Part shown: one piece after another, positions 33,686 to 44,893 of the stretch
Layout of the letters: each line of letters starts with the position of its first letter
Numbering within the stretch: position 1 is the first letter of the stretch
From: Pollenia angustigena
Taxonomy: Eukaryota; Arthropoda; Insecta; Diptera; Polleniidae
Assembly: GCA_930367215.1 (NCBI GenBank)
Contig: OV884059.1
Location: 50,624,957-50,688,956, forward strand
Reading direction: 5' to 3'
DNA length: 64,000 nucleotides
Position numbers and translations under genes: made by a program
Notes under the pieces: model-generated
What the model was told of the DNA's origin: nothing
Seen by the model: the letters and a program-made list of their open reading frames with translations, nothing else
Database searches by the model: none

Positions 33686-34010
33686 AAGCTGGAGGTCCAT
33701 AACACTCGTTTTCGCCTCCACGCAGCGCATGCTTTTATAACCTTACTTGCATTCTACGTTTCAAGTTACATGCAACGCTTTTTATGCAGCAGCAGCACAA
33801 GTAAAAATAAAATTTTATGTGTCAAAATCAGCTGATTTGTTCGAACGCTGCTGTGACGCTTACAAAAGTAGAAAGTAAACCTACTTTTCGCCTCAATGCA
33901 TCTACGATTTGTGCATGTAACTTACTACGTATAACTACACAGATTCTACTTTTTTGACAGCTGCGTATGCTGCGAAAAAGCGAGTAACGCGTGGTGTTGA
34001 CCTCCAGCTT
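33686..34010. mobile_element. MITE with AAGCTGGAGGTC termini
   Basis: A 325-bp segment whose ends AAGCTGGAGGTC are inverted repeats, with further imperfect pairing inward (CAGCGCATGC versus CAGCATACGC). No clear target duplication. It abuts a hAT-like end (GATGCCAACTT) at 34011. Confidence 0.7.
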
Positions 34011-34233
34011 GATGCCAACTTTTTGAGAGCAAAAAGCACTTCAAAATTTAAAAAAAGCACTAAAAAGCAGTATTTTGAACAAAAAAAGCGTAAAAAAACA
34101 CTAAGCCATTTTTACAATTTAAATAAACACAAAACAAGTTATATTCGGCTGTGCCGAATATTATATACATACCTCCCAAATTAAAAAAAAAACACGACGG
34201 CGTTGATGGATGGCCATTTTCATTGTTAATTTA

Positions 34234-34406
34234 AGTTTCAGTTAAAAGGGACCTATGGGCAAAAAATTAGTTTTGGAGAAAAACGATTTTAAAGTTAACA
34301 AGTTCAATTTTTACTTATCAAAGGTGTATTTTAAAGCTTACTTATGGCAAAAGTAATGCAGTTTGCTGCATTAGAAAGAGCGAATAGGTCCCTTTTAACT
34401 GAAACT
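34234..34406. mobile_element. 173-bp MITE with perfect 23-bp TIRs
   Basis: Both ends read AGTTTCAGTTAAAAGGGACC and continue TAT. The core is non-coding. No target duplication is evident. It lies within hAT-like element 3, upstream of copia. Confidence 0.82.
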
Positions 34407-34638
34407 GACACATATAAACATTTTAAAATATATTATTATTATCTTCAATAAAAATTATATCATCCAAATCATTTGGATCATCATCAGCTGAGTTTGAATT
34501 ATCCATAAAATAGTTTTAATGTAATATAAAAAAACAAAAAAATCTGGCCTGTTGCAATTACCGAAAATTTTCAATGACCGACCATTGTTTATAAAACTTA
34601 ATGACAGCCCATATTTAAATAAAAAACCTCATATTTTA

Positions 34639-34947
34639 TGTTGAAAAAAACGTTACACCTTAGTACAACTCAAATGCTAACAACTCTGTTCTAGTAATGT
34701 TCTAATTCTATGTTTTTGTTATTACAATTACATCGTTAAAATATTGCAGATATTGCTAATTCTTTTTTGTGCTTTCGTTAAATAATGAACCTTTTGTATT
34801 TTTAGAACCTTTTTCCTTAGTATACATATTTTTTATCATTGTTAATAAACTTATTGAATTGTACGACACGGTGTTTCACTTGAGCGGAGGTTTAGTTTTT
34901 GATTTTGGAATCCAAGCAAATTCCATTGCACTACAAATTGGCTAACA
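34639..34947 (+). repeat. copia 5' LTR
   Basis: Begins TGTTGAAAAAAACG and ends GGCTAACA. It differs from the 3' LTR by about two substitutions and one indel. Confidence 0.92.
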
Positions 34948-34949
34948 AA

Positions 34950-34963
34950 GGTTATGGGCCCAG
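34950..34963 (+). other. copia primer-binding site (initiator tRNA-Met, internal)
   Basis: GGTTATGGGCCCAG two bases after the LTR. Copia-type elements use an internal site of the initiator tRNA-Met (half-tRNA priming), and this is the matching sequence. Confidence 0.85.
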
Positions 34964-35112
34964 AACAACCAGAGAATCCAGAATCCAGTTTTTAAAATAA
35001 TTTTTATTAAATTGTTAAACTTACCGTTTGGAAAAGTGTGGTTATACTTAGTGTCGGTTTTGGTTTCATTGTTTTTTGCCGGTGATAAAAGAAAAAAAAA
35101 AAAAACAAAATA

Positions 35113-36888
35113 ATGGCGAGTGCTCTGGCAAGTATAGAAAAACTTAATGGTGATAATTATGCAACATGGTGCATACAAATGAAAAGCTTGCTTATCACGT
35201 TGGATCTGTATCATACCCTTGTTGAAAGTCGTCCTGCTGGTGACTATACAAAATGGGTTACAGATGACAGAAAACCCACCATTACGTTAAGTGTGAAAAC
35301 CCCTGAATTGATTCACATAAAGAATTGTGTTTCAGCTAAAAGTGCCTGGGATGTTTTAAGTTCCTTATACCAGGCAAATACTGCATCAAGGAATTAAATT
35401 TGTTTAAAAAATTGGTTCGTTTTAAATTAAACGCAAACGAAAAATTTTCTCCCCAAATAAATGATTTTTGTTGTACCGTGGATGAATTAAAAGAAATCGG
35501 AATCACTTTGAATCACATAGAAAGCCGGGATAATTTACCAACATATGAGAATTTAATTTCCAAGATTTTAGAAGAAGAAATGCGACAAGGTAACAAAAAT
35601 AATATACAACATGAAACTGTTTTTGCAGCGAATACAAGAAATGATTTCAAAAGAAACAAAAAGAATTTTAATAACAGCTTCAATAATAAAAATGTCAACA
35701 ATAAGAATATGCAGCCTAAATTTAATCAACAGAGTGAAAAGAAAAACACAACTGGTAATGTATACAGCAACAACAACAACAACATTAAATGTTATCGTTG
35801 TGGTAAAAAGGGCCACATACGATCACAGTGCAAAGAGAATGAGAAAAAAGATGACCTTGCTTGTTCATTAAATGAAAACAAAGTTAATCTAAGTGAGTTG
35901 TGGGTACTTGACAGCGGCGCGACGTCACACATGTGCAGAACGGTGGAGTATTTTGAAACGTTGGCAGAATCTAAACAGAAAATTGTTTTAGCATCTGGTG
36001 AAAGCATCTATGCTGAAGGTATTGGAAATGTTAAAATAAAAACAAACGTTTGCAATCTCACATTACACAACGTATGGTATGTACCACACCTACACTCAAA
36101 TTTCTTGTCAATAAACAAAATTGTTAAAGCTGGTCATATTGTTCAATTCGCTGCGAATAAAGCTGTAATGAAAAGTAAACAAAATAAAAATATTTTGACA
36201 GCTGATTTAACTAATGATATGTTTATTGCAAATTTGGAAAAAATTGAAAATAGTGAAAAAATAAATGCTGCTATTGATGAGAAAATTGTAAAAAAATGGC
36301 ATGAAAGATATGGTCACATAAATGTAAATGACCTGAATAAATTAAATACAAAAAATATGGTGAAAGGTTTGGATGTGAAATTGCCAAAAACTATTGATTG
36401 TGTTACCTGTGCTGTTAATAACATTTCTGCTGTATCGTACAAAAATTATGCAAATGTGCAAACCAAAGACGTTTTAAAATTGGTGCATACGGATTTATGC
36501 GGACCTATTGGTGTGAAATCTGTTGGTTGATCGTCGTATTTTATGTCGTTTATAGACGACTATTCTCGTTATATTTTTAAATATTTTTTAAAAAATAAAA
36601 GTGATGCTTTTGATGGTTTCATCCATTTTTCTGGGCTCGCGGAGACGCAGACAGGCCGCAAAATAAAAATCGTTCGCAGCGATAATGGTAAAGAATTTGT
36701 AAATTCTAAATTTAAACAAAATTTTTCCGAAAAAGGTATTGTTCATCAGACCACAGTTGGTTACTCACCAAAACAGAATGGTGTTGCTGAAAGGGCAAAT
36801 AGAACCCTTGTTGAGATGGCGAGGTGTTTGCTAGAATCATCCGGATTACCACAATGTTTATGGGGTGTAGCCATAAATACAGCAACCT
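35113..36888 (+). pseudogene. copia gag-protease-integrase, broken
   Basis: Starts 'MASALASIEKLNGDNYATW' at 35113 (Gag). A 1-nt shift near 35394 leads to the frame from 35400. Then the CCHC knuckle 'CYRCGKKGHIRSQC', the protease 'WVLDSGATSHMC', and the integrase zinc region ('KKWHERYGHINV' with 'CVTC'). The catalytic residues are 'VHTDLCGPI', 'IVRSDNGKEF' and 'NGVAERANRTL', all present. Stops: TGA at 36528-36530 and TAG at 36888. Apart from these lesions every domain is intact, so decay is recent. Confidence 0.9.
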
Positions 36889-38594
36889 AGTATATAAGAA
36901 ATCGTGCTCCAACAAAAGTTCTCGAAGATGTTACTCCTTATGAGAGGTGGTGTGTTAGACAGCCGTCTGTTGCCCATTTAAAAACGTTTGGTTGTGATGC
37001 TGTTATGCTGAAAAAAGGCCCTAAGCCTAAAGGTGGTAAGTTTCTGCCTAAAGGTGACAAAGTTAAATTTGTTGGCTATCAACTTTATACAAAAGGGTAT
37101 CGTTTATACAATCCCAGTACAAGACAAATTGTTATTGCTCGTGATGTAATATTTTTTGAGCAATCTTTTGAAAAAACGGATATACCTGATGGTGCTTTAA
37201 ATGAATTTTTTTATGCTGATCTTTTTAAAATAAATGATGATAATGCTGTGGCTGTTGAAGATGATCGTGATAAAGAAACTGATAGTGTTAATGCTGAGAA
37301 TCAAGAAGAAGAGGTGAGTTCTGTATCCAGTGAAACTGAGAGGGAAAATACACCTGTCGGTAATAATAAAAGAAAACGTGGTAGACCAAAATTGGTTAAA
37401 GGTGGTGGTAAAGGCAGACCAAGAAAAGTTTATTGCACTGAGGATGGACCGGATATGTTGAACTCGATAATTGAAAACCCAAACACTGTGGCCGAGGCGT
37501 TGAATTCTGACAATTCTATGAAGTGGAAGGAAGCAATGCAAATTGAATATAATTCATTGCTTAAAAATAAAACATGGCAGTTGGTGGATAAGCCAAATAA
37601 CAAAAATGTTATTGGTTGCAAATGGGTTTTTGCCTTAAAACGCAAACCTGATGGTTCCGTAGAAAAATATAAAGCTAGGTTAGTAGCTCATGGTTGTTCG
37701 CAGAAGCACAATGTCGATTACCAAGAAACTTTTGCTCCGGTGGTACGACATTCAACAATAAGATTATTGTTGGCTCTATCGGCAAAACACAAACTGTTGG
37801 TAAACCACATTGATATTGTGGCAGCTTATTTAAATGGCGATTTAGAAGATGAGGTGTATATGGTGCAGCCTAAGGTGTTTGAGGACAAAGATTATCCCAA
37901 CAAAGTCTGCAAATTAAACAAGGCCCTATACGGTTTAAAACAAGCGGGCAGGGAATGGAACAAAAAGGTGAATGATATTTTGACGGAAATGGGTTTTATG
38001 CGGTGCAAGTCAGATACTTGCGTCTATGTTCAACGAAATGGAGACGAAATTTGCTTAATTGCCATTTATGTTGACGACATGTTGCTAGCATGTTCGAGTG
38101 AGCTGGAAATGAAAAATATTATTTCAAAATTAAATGAATACGTGGAGGCTATTGATCGTGGTCCAATATCGTTCTACCTGGGGATGGAGATTGATCGTGA
38201 TGGTTTGCGAGGCGACATTACTCTTCATCAGCAGAAATATACCGAACAAATACTCGAACGATGGGGTATGACTGACTGTAAGCCAGCTGCAACTCCATGG
38301 TCAAGCGGTACTGTTTTGAAGAAATGTGTTACTAAATGTGAAGATTTGGACACGAAAAATTACCAAAGTTGAATTGGTGCTTTGATGTATCTGGTCGTGA
38401 TTTCGAGACCTGATATCATTCATGTGGTGTCGAAATTGTCTCAATTTAATTCACATCAACATAAGGAACATTTTCAAGCTGCAAAATATGTTCTGAGATA
38501 CCTGAAGAAAAATCCTGTAGCTAAAATTACTTTTTCTCGAAGGTACGAAAGAAGTCGTTTTTCATCGTGGTCTTTTAAAGGAGATGGGTTTTGA
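36889..38594 (+). pseudogene. copia reverse transcriptase, partial RNase H
   Basis: Continues pol: 'RNRAPTKVLEDVTPYERW' (36895 on), a linker with basic 'KRKRGRPKL', then the RT with 'WVFALKRKPDGSVEKYKARLVAHG', 'VNHIDIVAAYLNGDL' and active site 'IYVDDMLLA'. A TGA at 38370 interrupts 'YQS-IGALMYL'. The frame reaches 'KITFSR' and then jumps to 'TKEVVFHRGLL' in another phase, so the RNase H core with its catalytic acids is deleted. Confidence 0.9.
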
Positions 38595-40088
38595 AAATTA
38601 TATCGTGCATCCTACTCCGATTTTATGTGATAACCAAGGCGCTGCTTTTATGGTGAAGAATCCAACAGTTCATAAGAGGAGTAAACACATTGATATACGT
38701 TATCACTACATCCGAGAAAAATATGATGAGAAGGCTATCGATTAGAGTTGTCAACCGACTAAGAATAATTCGATTAATCGATCAAACAAAACCAAACTCT
38801 TGTTCGAATAATTTCAAAACGCCGATTTTCGAATAACGAATAAATCGATTAATTAATGTCGATTAATCGAACTTCTTTTTATTAAAAAATAAATTAAATA
38901 AAATCTTAGAATTTTATGTATTCTCATAAGTTTTAAGTGATTTTATACAAAATATAGGAAAGTTAAAAAATATTGTTGCTATAGCCCTGGTTGTAATTAA
39001 TCTCAATTTTTAGTAAGCAAAAACCGTGTTGAGTACACATTGTATATCAAAAATGTATTTTATGTTTTTATTTAACAAATCTTATCAAACAATTAAGTAG
39101 GTGAGTTGCAAAACTCGTTCGCTACAAAATTTAAAATACGAAATGAAATGATATACTAATTGTATCAATGCATGTCCTCTTCCATGTTTTTAGCACGGAC
39201 ATACAATCAGAATATTTCGTCTAATAAAGCGCCAAAAGAACTGTAAGAATCATTTGCCATCTCGTTTTTTTAATTCTGCAACGAAAAAGTTTTGTATCTC
39301 GTCTACTCAATTGTATCAGTTGTTTTGTTTTTAAGTCAAACGTTAAAACATTTTGAAGAAAGGAAACTTTTCAATTTCGGGTGAAAAATTTAGAAATAAA
39401 CAAAAAGCTTAAAAATAAAGAATTGATTTATATAAATCATATATTGAAAGTAAAAATTGTTGTTATTGTATTATAATACAATTTTCTTAAATTATATATG
39501 TATATCTTTACAATTTGTAAGTGCCACAATACTACCATTGAAAACGATGTAGTGGAAGATAATCCCACGACATAAAGAAATGCTGAACTTGGTCCAATAG
39601 AAAAATACATTAAGACAGTGGCTGTCGATAGAAGAAATTGTAGACAGAAGTTTGGCTGAAGATGGTAGGTCTTCCAACGACTTCGAAAATCCAGAGTAAT
39701 ATCGAATTATTAAGGAATTAAGGGTTTTACGATACCTTAAAGTAATACAACTATGTGGAGTTAAGATGAAAAATTTTATGCATCAAAAAAAAAAAGTCAT
39801 AGCGGATGGAATGGAAGATTTTCCATAGTAATTTTTTTGTTAAAATAATTTTTTTATTCGTTATTCTCATCGATTAATCGAATAGTTTTTTAGATTTAAT
39901 CGTTTGATCGAACGAACAAAAACAATTATTTGAATTATTCGAACAAAGTTGAAAGGCGAATAATTGACAACTCTACTATCGATATACAGTACGTTCCCTC
40001 CGATGAGAATGCGGCTGATATTCTTACAAAATGTTTAGATAAACAGAAACATATTAATGGTTGTAATCTTTTAAAAATTGAAATGTAA
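38595..40088 (+). pseudogene. copia RNase H C-terminus, split by hAT element
   Basis: Left of the hAT insert: 'HPTPILCDNQGAAFMVKNPTVHKRSKHIDIRYHYIREK'. Right of it, from 39976: 'IQYVPSDENAADILTKCL' and a stop at 40086-40088. The two join at the duplicated CTATCGAT. The blocks are typical of the copia pol C-terminus. Confidence 0.88.
38743..39975. mobile_element. hAT-type element 2 inside copia pol
   Basis: 1233 bp with ends TAGAGTTGTCAA (left) and TAGAGTTGTCAATTATTCG (right, read inward), and a perfect 8-bp duplication CTATCGAT (38735-38742, 39976-39983). CGATTAATCG and TTATTCG motifs cluster near both ends, as in the hAT element at 32096. The interior is mostly non-coding; a short Glu/Asp-rich stretch near 39500-39700 may be transposase debris. 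Confidence 0.9.
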
Positions 40089-40112
40089 ATTTTTGTTGAA
40101 GGCATTTGACTT

Positions 40113-40121
40113 GAGGGGGAG
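40113..40121 (+). other. copia polypurine tract
   Basis: GAGGGGGAG two bases before the 3' LTR start at 40124; it primes plus-strand DNA synthesis. Confidence 0.8.
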
Positions 40122-40123
40122 AT

Positions 40124-40433
40124 TGTTGAAAAAAACGTTACAACCTTAGTACAACTCAGATGCTAACAACTCTGTTCTAGTAATGTTCTAATTCTATGTT
40201 TTTGTTATTACAATTACATCGTTAAAATATTGCAGATATTGCTAATTCTTTTTTGTGCTTTCGTTAAATAATGAACCTTTTGTATTTTTAGAACCTTTTT
40301 CCTTAGTATACATATTTTTTATCATTGTTAATAAACTTATTGAATTGTACGACACGGTGTTTCACTTGAGCGGAGGTTTAGTTTTTGATTTTGCAATCCA
40401 AGCAAATTCCATTGCACTACAAATTGGCTAACA
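40124..40433 (+). repeat. copia 3' LTR
   Basis: 310 bp, same ends as the 5' LTR, followed by the TTTTA target duplication (40434-40438). Confidence 0.92.
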
Positions 40434-40456
40434 TTTTATCATTAAAATAAATCTAA

Positions 40457-40613
40457 TTTTTTTTTTTTAATTTTTTTTTTTAATTCCCTATGCTAATTCC
40501 CGCGAAGCTTGACGCTTGTCTGCAGGAAAGAAACCAGAGTCTCCGGCGGGAATCGAACCCGCAACCCCGGGGTTGAAAGACTAGCTCACTACTAGCTAGC
40601 CTACCGGGGCACT
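40457..40613 (-). mobile_element. tRNA-derived SINE-like element
   Basis: On the minus strand, from 40613: a tRNA-like head with A-box-like TAGGCTAGCTAGT (40592-40604) and a perfect B box GGTTCGATTCC (40549-40559) inside a paired T-arm (GCGGG/CCCGC, 7-nt loop). The acceptor stem pairs at five of seven positions. A short unrelated body and an A-rich tail (T-run at 40457) follow, total about 157 bp. RNA polymerase III promoter boxes plus tail indicate a SINE rather than a working tRNA. Approximate flanks AAATCTAA/AAATTTAA may be a duplication. Confidence 0.65.
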
Positions 40614-41085
40614 CAAATTTAAATCGTGCAAAGTTTAATAAAACAATTGGCGTATGATATTATCCCATTATTTTTTTTAACCTACTAAGGTACATACATA
40701 GGTTCTTCTGAATAAAGAACACACATAAGGTTTAAAATAGATAAAACATGTATATTTGTATTCTGATACTCAGTCAAACCTTTTTGCAATGGAACTAGAG
40801 ATATAAGTGCACAATACGCGGTTATTTAGATACGAGTGTCGTGCGTTATAATAGCATTTTCTGTCAGCTGTTTTTCATTTATTTAACACTTTGATTATAC
40901 CAAGTTACGTCTTTTTTTTTTTTGTTTTTAAAGTCTTTGTGTTCCTTTGAACGGTTTCCGACTGCATGATTTTTAACTCTTCAATACGTTTTTTCTAAAT
41001 GACTCAAAATTGTCGTTTATTTTTCCATTCACAATTGCTAATATTTTCCAAGCCATCTTCTATTTTTGAAACAGTGTCTACATCT

Positions 41086-41316
41086 TTAAAAAAATGTTAA
41101 CCGAAAACAAATGCATACATCGTTTTTTTTACGATTACTAAATATATTGTCAACGCTAAAAAGTGCAACGTTTTGTAAAATGTCCAAATTGATAGGAAGC
41201 CTAGGTCTAACCTCGTAAATAAAGTTTTTAGTAAAACGAATGCAACTTTCTTTTATCACTTTTTTATCATTTGAAATTTTAAAATCTTTACAGGCCTTCT
41301 CAAAATTGTAACCCAA
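41086..41316 (-). pseudogene. hAT transposase fragment
   Basis: The minus-strand frame includes 'CIRFTKNFIYEVRPRLPINLDILQNVALFS', a block recognisable in DUF4371-type hAT transposases. No catalytic residues remain. It lies near the right end of hAT-like element 3, probably its only surviving coding part. 40620-41085 is AT-rich with faint traces of the same protein. Confidence 0.65.
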
Positions 41317-41536
41317 ATAGCAAATCTCATCTTAATCATCCTCTACACAATCGAAGTTTTAAAAAATGTTAGAAAAAAAATAAAAATTGTAAAAAGCACT
41401 AAAGGCACTAACGAAAAATTTAAAAAGCACCAAGTTAGTGCTTTTCCTAAGTTTGGCACTATGGATAAAATTTTGGCGTTTTGAGGCATCAAAAAGCACC
41501 ATAATTAGTGCCAAAAGCACTAAGTTGGCATCACTG

Positions 41537-41893
41537 CTCACGCATTATCAAGTCAAACGTTTAGTCTTTTGATATAGATGACACCTGCTGGATTGAATGT
41601 AGAATAATAAGAAATTGAATACAATAAACTAGATGTTTCTTTGGAAATATCTAATAAATAACTATTAGAATTAAGATATGGATACTTAATGAAAATCGTT
41701 AGAGATTCAATAAAAAAAAAATATAAAAAAATACTTATTGAAAATTTCGTTAGAGATTTAATAAAAAACAAACATTTTGTACATTAAAAAAATATTATTA
41801 TTGGGAATTCTTGTATTATCGAAATTAACAAAACATATTTTTATAATTTACGGGGGGAATTTCCTTATTCCCCCCCCCCCTGAAGCCGCGCCT
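41537..41893. other. Stretch without recognised gene
   Basis: AT-rich, with a GGGGGGAATTT...ATTCCCCCCC near-palindrome at 41849-41880 followed by GAAGCCGCGCCTGG, which looks like the edge of an unknown repeat. Confidence 0.4.
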
Positions 41894-42053
41894 GGTTACA
41901 ACTTAGAACTAATTCCCTTCCGAAAAGTCTTTTTTTATCTTAGGAAGCGAAATTTTATAGAACGTTCAGGATAACATCCTTCCTTCACCTTTTATTCCAG
42001 AAATCAACAATGTCACTGTGTATTTATTTTAAATTTTAATATGTATTTTATTT
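41894..42053 (-). repeat. Dispersed repeat, inverted partner of 396-552
   Basis: Reverse complement of 396-552, diverged by roughly 15 percent by eye. Same unknown family. Confidence 0.7.
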
Positions 42054-42161
42054 TTAAATTGGTAAATATATAATAAAGTGTGGTAAAACCATAATCTACG
42101 AAGTTAATTGTGAGTCACACCTTAACGTCAAGTCTTTTGCGCAACTTAAATTGACCTTTCT

Positions 42162-42620
42162 GTGTTTCAGTATTTGACAGCTTCTACCATTGAGAGGTAC
42201 ACAATTCAGCAGCGCGTTAAGATTGTTAAAGCCTTTTATGAAAATGGTCGTTCAATCAAAATGCATTTCGTGCACATCGTGATTTTTTTTGGTCAGCATA
42301 ATCGACCAAATGTTTCCACAATCGGGAGAATTGTGCGCAAATTTCAGCCAACCGGGTCTGAATAAAATGTAAAAACAAATGTACATGCTCGCTCAGTTAG
42401 TTGTGCGGCTGGCGGCGTTATCGTACTTCTTCGAAAAAGAGGTCGGCCAAGCAATTACCGTGAATGGTGTTCGCTGTCGCGAGGAAATGGACCTAGACAA
42501 TTTGTGGTTTATAGGTGTAAACTGGTCAAACGGTTTCTTGACACCGTTACTGCTGCTCCAGCTTTGGAAAATAATCAAAAATTTAAGATTGCGTTGTTTA
42601 TCTAGGTTTATTTCAAAGTT
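42162..42620 (+). pseudogene. Tc1/mariner-type transposase remnant
   Basis: 'MFQYLTASTIERYTIQQRVKIVKAFYENGRSI' then 'HNRPNVSTIGRIVRKFQPTGS' match the N-terminal helix-turn-helix (DUF4817-like) of Tc/mariner-type transposases common in insects. A frame change leads to 'GQAITVNGVRCREEMDLDNLWF', a block from just before the second catalytic Asp. The middle, including the first Asp, is deleted. No terminal repeats were found. Confidence 0.72.
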
Positions 42621-42888
42621 TTGTTTATGTTTACAAAAATTCCACGTTTTGTGCTGTGATTATTGTACACTCGTAAAACTACTCTGAGTGGAGAAGCAGC
42701 TCGCGCTCGTTGTCATTTTTTTAAAGGACAATCAGGTCGTTCTTGTTTGTCTGCTTTTCGTGCGTTTTGCGGTGTCACCCCGCATTGGTTAATGGCTTGG
42801 CGTCGTATATAACTGTACCGAGTTACGGTTTTTGCGGCTGTCACCATTGATTTTGGGCAATCGTTTTTAACCTCAATTGAAGGTTTTG

Positions 42889-43012
42889 TCTGGTGGAGAA
42901 CCATTAATAACTCAATGTTACTGGTGGATAACCAAATATAACTCAGACGTTTTACTGGTGGAGTACCAAGGAAATAACTCAGAAGTTTACTGGTGGAGAC
43001 CAATATACTCTG
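42889..43012 (+). repeat. Minisatellite, about 34-bp unit
   Basis: Four starts of TGGTGGA at 42891, 42922, 42956 and 42991, each followed by a variant of ACCAAATATAACTCAGA. Spacing is 31, 34 and 35 bp. Units are diverged. The surroundings (42676-43090) are less AT-rich than average and unidentified. Confidence 0.7.
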
Positions 43013-43358
43013 GAGCGGATTCTGGGAGCTCTCGCCTTCCTATACGAAGGTTTAGGTCGAACGAGGACTTTGCGGTTGTGTGATACCCTGGCAATACAAC
43101 TATAAATAGTTCGCCAAAAAAATTTTAGTTTCAAGAAAGCCAAAAAAAAAGTGATTATTGTATTTTATTAAAGTTTTTGATAATTTTAAATTAAAATAAA
43201 TAAGATATTGACCACAATTAAATAAAAATTGGCTACAAATGTAGTTATTTCATCACGTTAAGCGGCACGCTTTGATTTTAGTTTAAAGTATTTTTTGACG
43301 TTAACGGTGATATAATTTCCATTTTTGTTGTAATGATGTATTTGTTGTATTTTTGGAA
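43013..43358. other. Stretch without recognised gene
   Basis: AT-rich sequence between the minisatellite and the foldback element. Nothing recognised. Confidence 0.4.
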
Positions 43359-44608
43359 TGTCATAACGTCCAGTGTCATACTGTCCATGGACACTGTGAC
43401 ACTTTTAAAAGTGTCATAATGTCCGTTGGCACTGTGACACTTTGGAAATGGACATGATGTCACTTTTAAAAGTGACATAAGGTCCATAATTACTAAAGAA
43501 GTTATATACAAAAACGATCTACATATACGCAGAGACAACCACGTTTTATTATGGTCGCAAACAATAAAACTATTTTTAAAGAAACTAATTTAACCATAAT
43601 ATGGTTGTCGGTGACAATGATTTGGTTTAATTAAACATAATATGGGTAAAATTTTTTTAAAAATTTTTTCGTAGCTTTTTCTCTGGGTGTATAAATTAAA
43701 TATATATATCGAAAATAAGGATTTTCTCTTCTATGGTATAACAAACACAGGCTTCGCTAACTAAAGCTTCTCTGTATAGCCGGCCTTCGGCCGGGCGCAA
43801 GGATTTTCTCCTTCATGGTATAACAAACACAGGCTTCGCTAACTAAAGCTTATCTGTATAGCCGGCCTTCGGCCGGGCGCAAGGATTTTCTCCTCTATGG
43901 TATAACAAATACTGGCATCGCTAACTAAAGCTTCTCTGCGTAGTCGCCCGTGTTCGGAAACAAGGCAGATTTTACAAGATTTACTTAGCGAAACCGGTTT
44001 TTATTAGACCATAAAGGAGAAAATTCTTGCGCCCGGCCGATGGCCGGCTATACAGAGAAGCTTTAGTTAGCGAAGCCGGTGTTTGTTATACCATGGAGGA
44101 GAAATTCCTTGCGCCCGGCCGAAGGCCGTCTATACAGAGAAGCTTTAGTTATCGAAGCCGGTGTTTGTTATACCATGAAGAAGAAAAGCCTTGCGCCCGG
44201 CCGAAGGCCGTCTATACAGAGAAGCTTTAGTTAGTGAATCCAGATACCATAGAAGAGAAAATCCTTATTTTCGATATACATATATATTTAATATATACAC
44301 GCAGAGAAAAAGCTACAAAACCATTTTTAAAAAAATGTTATCCATATTATGTTTAATTAAACCAAATCATTGTCACCGACAACCATATTATGGTTAAATT
44401 AGTTTCTTTAAAAAAATCACTTGAAATTTTAACGGTATTTTAAAAAAAAATTTACACATCTTTGATTATAAGTTAAGTTGTGGACATTATGTCACTTTGC
44501 AAAGTGTCATAACGTTCACGGACGTTATGACAATTCTCCGATGGACATTATGACACTTTCATAAGTGTCATAAAGTCCATGGACACTATGACACTGGACG
44601 TTATGACA
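43359..44608. mobile_element. Foldback-type element with tandem repeats in both arms
   Basis: A 1250-bp inverted-repeat structure. Outer arms start TGTCATAACGTCCAGTGTCA and contain several GTGTCATAA/GTCC motifs. Further in, an inverted pair near 43675 and 44300 (GTAGCTTTTTCTCTG) follows. Inmost, 82-bp units (AAGGATTTTCTCC to GGCCTTCGGCCGGGCGC) are repeated about three times on the left (43717 on) and in inverse sense on the right. Long inverted arms made of tandem units around a short spacer (about 43930-43990) define foldback elements. No transposase. Confidence 0.82.
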
Positions 44609-44637
44609 TGCCACCCCATCAACTATACTTACTGTCC

Positions 44638-44893
44638 AGGGCTGCCAGATTTGACGATTTTTTGTTCCGGAATTAGAAAAGTGCCAAATTTTTTCTAAAA
44701 AGTGACGATTTTTTTCAGCCTCCAAATTCTGAATAAAACACTAAATTTTCTGACACGTTCGTTTTTTAATCTTAAAATGTTTAACATCCTTACCTTAACA
44801 AGAGCGGAAGGAGGAACGTTTTCTTGGTACTTGGTACTTATATAAAAGTATCGAATGTGTACTTGTATTAACTCGTATCGTTTCATCCCTATG
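44638..44893. mobile_element. hAT-like fragments (CAGGG end and TAGGG end)
   Basis: Starts CAGGGCTGCCAGATTTGACG, similar to the CAGGGCTGTCAAG end at 53281, and ends GTATCGTTTCATCCCTA, the terminus also seen at 810-826. The two ends belong to different families, so this is probably a patchwork. Confidence 0.4.

Larger units (their letters stand above)
34639..40433 (+). mobile_element. Ty1/copia element, nearly full length, interrupted
   Basis: Complete structure: 5-bp duplication TTTTA (34634-34638, 40434-40438), 309-310-bp LTRs with TG...CA ends, half-tRNA-Met primer site, gag-pol in copia order (protease, integrase, RT, RNase H), polypurine tract, 3' LTR. I counted about 3 LTR differences, so it is fairly young. 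It is inactive: a frameshift in gag, three stops in pol, an RNase H deletion and a hAT insertion (38743-39975). Confidence 0.93.
34011..41536 (-). mobile_element. hAT-like element 3, interrupted by copia and others
   Basis: The left end GATGCCAACTT and the right end, read inward CAGTGATGCCAACTTAGTGC, are inverted. Both are followed by many AAAGCACT subterminal motifs. Between them lie copia, a SINE, a small MITE and a hAT transposase fragment on the minus strand (41086-41316), which fits one old hAT element. The left tip is damaged by the neighbouring MITE and no 8-bp duplication remains. Confidence 0.55.

Noticed and set aside
34440..34505. Possible hammerhead on the minus strand (CTGATGA)
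   Set aside because: CTGATGA is followed by a hairpin, but no GAAA box and no stem I partner follow.
41359..41541. 60-codon minus-strand frame at the right end of hAT-like element 3
   Set aside because: It covers the terminal and subterminal AAAGCACT repeats and has no transposase motif.
43717..44240. Regular repeats with spacers, CRISPR-like
   Set aside because: 82-bp units without unique spacers, inverted in the second half, in a eukaryotic transposon context: foldback arms, not a CRISPR array.
44027..44397. Small plus-strand frames of about 67 codons
   Set aside because: They are read-through of the tandem foldback units and show the same repeated peptide.
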